NCBI GenBank assembly: GCA_018806915.1
Contig: JAGKQI010000062.1
Location: 62,001 to 126,000, forward strand
Direction: 5' to 3'
DNA from: Phytophthora colocasiae
Taxonomy: Eukaryota; Oomycota; Peronosporomycetes; Peronosporales; Peronosporaceae
Length of the DNA stretch: 64,000 nucleotides
This document shows positions 60,046 to 64,000 of this stretch, one piece after another (positions within the stretch are counted from its first letter, which is position 1; the number at the start of each line of letters is the position of its first letter). The notes beneath the pieces are model-generated. The model had not been told where the DNA came from. It saw nothing but the letters and a program-made list of their open reading frames with translations, and did not search any database. Position numbers and translations under genes: made by a program.

Positions 60046-61926
60046 TTATTTGAGATCCGTGAGGCCATGCTCTTCGAAGATGGCTTTGAGTTCAGCAATG
60101 ACACGGACAAGTTCGGCATGGGCTTTGCTCAAAAGTTCCAATGCATCACCATCACCAACGTGGAGCTCTCCAAGAATGTGGCTACGTGTAGGGATCGAGC
60201 CGAGGGCTGTGTTCACTCCCTTACGAACGAGCCAAGGGTGGCGCTTGCCAAGAGTTTCCTCGTAGGCCTTGCTGGCACCAGCGTAACAATTCTCCTCTGT
60301 CGATTCCAGCAACGTAAGACGTACACAAGCCTCCACGAACTGAACGAACCACAGTAGTCGAAGCAGACAGCGCGAGCACGATGGCTTCTTCTTGCCGCCT
60401 ACATCAGCCACCCCAAGGCCCACTTCATGTTCAATCACTGCCTTCACACTCTGCTCCTTCCAGGTGTTTGACGACGACGGTGCTGACCACGCTTCTAAGT
60501 TGTGATCGATTGACGTAAAGTAAGCTCCAACTGTACTACCTGCAAACGAGGTAGCACGGCCAAACACGCCCAGAAACCCACAGATAACGTTGCATGTAGC
60601 CATGAAGCAGACCAGGCTCAGGTCACCGTCAGGAGCACGGGCCTTGGCGCCTTCTTCCAAAGCTGACACCAGTTTATCCAGTGTAAATCCTTCCTCTTCA
60701 TGGTTTTGTTCGTTCACTGCCACCTCAAGATCGTCGTCCTGCGACGTCTGAGGAGATGGAGGTCCCGAGGACTCCACTGTACGCCTCTTGCTAGCCACAC
60801 TGGAGTCCGACAGCGAAGACTTGGTCCGTTCGCGGTGCTGATCTCCACTGCTTGTGCTCACACGTCGACGTCGACGTCGACGCTGCTTTTGCTTCTTCAC
60901 CGGTTTATCACTTCCTTTCGGACGGGAAAGCTCATCAAAGAGCACAAGACCCAGGAGATACGTGCCCAGTGTGCGCATGGAGAGCAAGTTGTTAACTGCA
61001 CGTTCCAGAAACGAATAAGGTGGAGATAAGCTTGATCCAGCTGTATCGGGAGGTAAGGCACTTCCTTCGACGCCGTTTCTCCGGTTGTAGTATATCACAC
61101 GCAGCGTAACTAGCACTGCGACGGCCAGCAACGACATCCAGTGGCGCGTTCGTAAATGAGAGGGATGCACCACCCTCTTAACCTGAGCACAGGCACTTGC
61201 TCGCATCTTGGAGATTCCTGCATTGGTAGAGATCTGTTTCGTGGGAGAGACCCCATTAACCGTCGACTTTGGATCCTTCTCCTTGGCGTGAATCAACGAC
61301 GATAACGTCTTCGCTGGCACGGAATGACGACGCGACAACCCGTTGTCCCCCTGTTTGTTCGTGAGCGTATACTCGCTGTGCAAGGACGTCAATGCCGGCG
61401 AAGCGTCTGGAAACGAGTCTTCTCCTTCTCCACTGCAATTCTCTGTGTGAATGTAGTTCCTCGCACACGGATCACAAAGTCTCGATCCCTTTTTCCTCTC
61501 CAGTCTCCGATGCAGCTTCATTCTGTTCTTACTGCAGTCGTCACAGATCTTCTGTGTGCACATTTTGCACGTGTGTTTCGCTCGGAAGACAGTGAACGAG
61601 CGTTCACAGATACTGCAGCCTTTCGCTTTACCTGCGTGTGGGTCCTGCACGACGTCATCTTCCTCGTCATCGACGTCTTCATTAAGTTCGAGAGGAGGTG
61701 GAGCAGTTGAAGCCCCACGTTTCTCCTTACCCGGACTCTTACGCACACGAACGTTCTTGAGCTCATCCACCACCTTTTGACGTAAATTACGACCCGTGCG
61801 GCTCCCGCTAGACGTCAACGGAGGTGACGCACTGGGTGCGGAACGCATTGACACAGATTCAGTCGTTACGGACGCGGGTGGAGACGTAGTGAGCACCACA
61901 GGCGACACAGTGCTGGCCTCGCCCAT
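60046..61926 (-). CDS. FYVE-like zinc finger and glycolipid-transfer (GLTP) domain fusion with a membrane segment
   Basis: 626 residues with no intron. The N-terminal about 100 residues are disordered and basic. A FYVE-related zinc finger covers about 103-160: CSICERSFTVFRAKHTCKMC, ICDDCSKNRMKL and SRLCDPC. All eight zinc-ligand cysteines appear, but the phosphoinositide-binding RRHHCR is altered to RAKHTCK. Two hydrophobic segments follow (WMSLLAVAVLVTLRVIYY near 275 and TYLLGLVLFDEL), then an Arg-rich patch. The C-terminal about 210 residues are a GLTP fold: FMATCNVICGFLGVFGRATSFAGSTVGAYFTSID, LLRLLWFVQFVEACVRL, then AYEETLGKRHPWLVRKG. The conserved His and Trp are visible. GLTP domains move glycosphingolipids or ceramide-1-phosphate between membranes. 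Fusion to a FYVE-like finger suggests endosomal contact-site transfer; that is inference. Confidence 0.85.
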   Translation of the reverse strand: MGEASTVSPVVLTTSPPASVTTESVSMRSAPSASPPLTSSGSRTGRNLRQKVVDELKNVRVRKSPGKEKRGASTAPPPLELNEDVDDEEDDVVQDPHAGKAKGCSICERSFTVFRAKHTCKMCTQKICDDCSKNRMKLHRRLERKKGSRLCDPCARNYIHTENCSGEGEDSFPDASPALTSLHSEYTLTNKQGDNGLSRRHSVPAKTLSSLIHAKEKDPKSTVNGVSPTKQISTNAGISKMRASACAQVKRVVHPSHLRTRHWMSLLAVAVLVTLRVIYYNRRNGVEGSALPPDTAGSSLSPPYSFLERAVNNLLSMRTLGTYLLGLVLFDELSRPKGSDKPVKKQKQRRRRRRRVSTSSGDQHRERTKSSLSDSSVASKRRTVESSGPPSPQTSQDDDLEVAVNEQNHEEEGFTLDKLVSALEEGAKARAPDGDLSLVCFMATCNVICGFLGVFGRATSFAGSTVGAYFTSIDHNLEAWSAPSSSNTWKEQSVKAVIEHEVGLGVADVGGKKKPSCSRCLLRLLWFVQFVEACVRLTLLESTEENCYAGASKAYEETLGKRHPWLVRKGVNTALGSIPTRSHILGELHVGDGDALELLSKAHAELVRVIAELKAIFEEHGLTDLK

Positions 61927-62404
61927 TCTGGACCTTTATTATGGACACAATATGCACCCACTTGCACGTAGATCAAGTAGGAAGAGTGAGGGAATCTGCC
62001 CTTGACGCAAATGAGCGAGTGCGATTCTTAGCACATTTGGCATCGACGCATCGCTGTTACCCCGGCTCTCTATGTACGCTGATATCAGCCGCCTGTCCTA
62101 GTTTCACTGGATTTGGACCGAAAGTGACGGGTTGTACACAATTTGCTATACTCTATGTCAATGATGAACTAGATTAGGAGTGTCAAACATCCTAGTGTAG
62201 GAAATGATGCACACGCGTCAGAACAGGAGTGATGGTCATGAAGTTGAACTTTTCAGTCATTTACCGTGCGGTAATGACATCTCCAGTACAGGTATGCTAC
62301 AAGGCAGGCGTATATCAACGCTGCTGTGTGAAGGACAATCGAAGCAAGACGAGAATAGTATGTGCAGCTTCAGTAAGATCACCATGAAGAAGAACCTGTC
62401 GCCC

Positions 62405-62410
62405 TATAAA
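62405..62410 (+). promoter_or_regulatory. TATAAA box candidate for the TMBIM gene
   Basis: CCCTATAAATAC lies about 60 bp before the ATG at 62470, in the 543-bp divergent region shared with the FYVE-GLTP gene. TATA boxes are uncommon in oomycete promoters, so this is tentative. Confidence 0.3.
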
Positions 62411-62469
62411 TACTGTGCGGCCCCTCTCGAAACCACAGTCAAGAAACGACCAAGGCTCGGTAGGGAAAG

Positions 62470-63795
62470 ATGATGGACATGTCGGTCGAAAGCACCGTGA
62501 CTCCTGATCCAGCGCAATGTAATATAGAGGCTGGAGGGAGATCACGTAGTGGGCGAGAGCACCGTAGTGGACGTGAGAATACATGGGCAGATCCAGTAGA
62601 TCCTCCAACTCAAGACCACAGCGATGCTGTTACAGACTTACCACCAGTTCAAGCGGTTGGTACTCCAGAGCGAACGTACATCACTCCCCAGCAAGGTTCT
62701 GTTCGTGCAATGATCAAACGGATGACGAGACTATTCCACTCCGAAGACGAAGAGATGGATCCTACAAAACGGAAAGCTCACTATCGGCGAGGATCGATCC
62801 TTATCAAACATTTAGAAGAGAAGAAAGCGTCCGGTAAAGCCACGGAGACCGACATGAAGTTCTTTGAGGTTGTCAAGAACAGGTTTGACGCCAATTTCAT
62901 GGAGTCTCGGACGATCATCTCACTGTCGGTCTTCCAAACGGGATCCAATCCGATGGATGATCCTTTCGCTGTTATTCACATGCCAGTGGTGATTCAGCAA
63001 GGATTCCGACGCAAACTGTTCTCGATCTTTACTCTTCAACTGCTTGCAGTGGTCATTCTGATCATCTTTTTCTCGTACGTTCCAGCTATTACCAATGCAT
63101 TCAACGACACATTCGACAATTGGCACTACGTTTTCATCATGTTTGTGCTCATGGTGTTGGCACTCCTGTGGCTATACTTGGTCAAATATCGCTTTCCCCT
63201 CAACTTTATGGTGCTCGGGGTCTATACAGTCACACAGAGCCTGTTCTTCGCCGCGTTTGACTGTCTATTCCAGACAAGAGCAAGTATCTTCATCTTCACG
63301 TTCCTCTTTGGTATCATGGAGGTTACTACACTTTTGTGCACCATGATCATCCGACGGTCGTTCGACCCGAATGTCCAGCCAACTTTGATCAGCTACCCGG
63401 TAGTTCTCCTCATCTCCTTCTTCATCGGCTTTGTGACGTCGCTGTTCATCTATTTCTTCTACATGGTGGACGTGGTTTCTCCTTTGCAATACAGTGCTTC
63501 GTTGGCAGTCATGTTGCTGCTCATTATGTGGTTCGCTTACGATGCTTCGTGTATGAACGAGCGATTATCTCCCGACGAGTACATGCAGGGCATGGTGTTC
63601 TTCTACACCGATATGGTGCTCTTCCTGCTCTTCTTAAGTATCATTTTCGTCACATGTTTTGCGTGTGAAGGAGACTGTGCATGCTATGGCACTGCAGACA
63701 TTGTACCGATCGGTCGTGGTAGAGGAGATGATGACGAAGGGATGGATGACGAAGGCGATGGCGAGGGAGAAGGTATGGTGGAGGAATCTCAATAG
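62470..63795 (+). CDS. BAX inhibitor-1/Lifeguard (TMBIM)-type seven-span membrane protein
   Basis: 441 residues with no intron. An unusually long soluble N-terminus of about 175 residues (charged, with GSVRAMIKRMTRLFHSEDEE) precedes the UPF0005/TMBIM core. This begins GFRRKLFSIFTLQLLAVVILIIFF and continues with about seven spans, among them YVFIMFVLMVLALLWLYLV, PLNFMVLGVYTVTQSLFFAAF and MVFFYTDMVLFLLFLSIIF. The GVYTVTQSLF and YTDMVLFLL wording matches the conserved family helices (vYTxxxSl and lytDi). TMBIM proteins act as ER or Golgi calcium leak channels and dampen cell death. The acidic tail (GRGDDDEGMDDEGDGEGEG) is unusual. It starts divergently from the FYVE-GLTP gene. Confidence 0.88.
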   Translation: MMDMSVESTVTPDPAQCNIEAGGRSRSGREHRSGRENTWADPVDPPTQDHSDAVTDLPPVQAVGTPERTYITPQQGSVRAMIKRMTRLFHSEDEEMDPTKRKAHYRRGSILIKHLEEKKASGKATETDMKFFEVVKNRFDANFMESRTIISLSVFQTGSNPMDDPFAVIHMPVVIQQGFRRKLFSIFTLQLLAVVILIIFFSYVPAITNAFNDTFDNWHYVFIMFVLMVLALLWLYLVKYRFPLNFMVLGVYTVTQSLFFAAFDCLFQTRASIFIFTFLFGIMEVTTLLCTMIIRRSFDPNVQPTLISYPVVLLISFFIGFVTSLFIYFFYMVDVVSPLQYSASLAVMLLLIMWFAYDASCMNERLSPDEYMQGMVFFYTDMVLFLLFLSIIFVTCFACEGDCACYGTADIVPIGRGRGDDDEGMDDEGDGEGEGMVEESQ

Positions 63796-63937
63796 AAATT
63801 GTCGGACAAACGAAGGTGTAAGTTATAAGTGCACTTGGGCCAGGTTCAGTTGAGTAGCACATGCATAAATCTCTATCAACTCTTTTTCAAAAGGTTGTGC
63901 TTTGTTTAAGAAATATGAATGCTGGTCACTCTTCAAC

Positions 63938-64000
63938 TTAGATGAGCTTCATCTTCTGCACACCGCCCAGCACCATGAAGGACAGGCCGACTCCAAGACC
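63938..64000 (-). CDS. 3' end of a gene running out of the window
   Basis: The minus strand ends GLGVGLSFMVLGGVQKMKLI followed by TAA at 63938-63940. Only 20 residues are visible; a small membrane protein is likely from the hydrophobic segment. No identification is possible. Confidence 0.5.
   Translation of the reverse strand, partial: GLGVGLSFMVLGGVQKMKLI

Overview
This window looks like nuclear DNA of a plant-pathogenic oomycete, most likely Phytophthora or a close relative. The evidence is Crinkler-type effector sequences, oomycete-style Ty3/gypsy chromovirus and Tc1/pogo remnants, short 57-146 bp introns with GTACGT/GTGCGT-like donors, and GC-rich housekeeping genes. It splits into two parts: a repeat-dominated, gene-poor stretch (about 1-20,000) and a dense block of conserved single genes (about 20,175-64,000). 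One small effector-like island (47-50.6 kb) interrupts the dense block.

Repeat region. Positions 3-753 are a pogo-like transposase broken by a (TTA)n tract. Positions 921-7372 are a tandem repeat with a period of about 2.4 kb: two full copies plus the start of a third. Each full copy carries a tRNA-Thr(AGT) or its decayed version, a T-rich minisatellite just 3' of it, and a broken minus-strand Crinkler-like reading frame. The first copy holds a complete but dead Tc1/mariner element (3233-4709). The second copy keeps the exact empty site, which proves the TA target duplication. Positions 8894-16733 are a boundary-complete Ty3/gypsy chromovirus with LTRs, a GGGTC target duplication and a chromodomain. 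Its gag and pol are broken in at least seven places. A long antisense reading frame lies between pol and the 3' LTR and overlaps the end of pol. Further gypsy debris lies at 18.2-19.6 kb.

Gene block. In order: a type II NADH dehydrogenase (spliced, intact); a kelch-repeat membrane protein with a very lysine-rich tail; an ING-family PHD protein; a second type II NADH dehydrogenase, inverted and pseudogenised; ribosomal protein S7; a possible small mitochondrial protein; lipoyl synthase; an exosome MTR3-like subunit; SRP68; a small membrane protein; a PlsC-like acyltransferase with altered motif; an RMND1/DUF155 protein; a guanylate-binding-protein GTPase ending in a CaaX box; mitochondrial ribosomal protein mL41; a BAR-like/PH protein; a secreted berberine-bridge-type oxidase; a PX protein; three Crinkler-like loci (one intact); a RecQ4-type helicase with a GRF zinc finger; HDDC2-type 5'-deoxynucleotidase (seven exons); adenylate kinase; 3-hydroxyacyl-CoA dehydratase; a proline-rich type I membrane protein; a FYVE-like/GLTP fusion protein; a BAX-inhibitor-type membrane protein; and the end of one more gene.

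Many genes are divergent with very short shared promoters (49, 115 and 161 bp between start codons). Several products act in mitochondria (NDH2, lipoyl synthase, mL41, RMND1-like), but I see no operon-like functional grouping. All intron positions and starts are read from splice motifs and frame continuity, not from transcripts.
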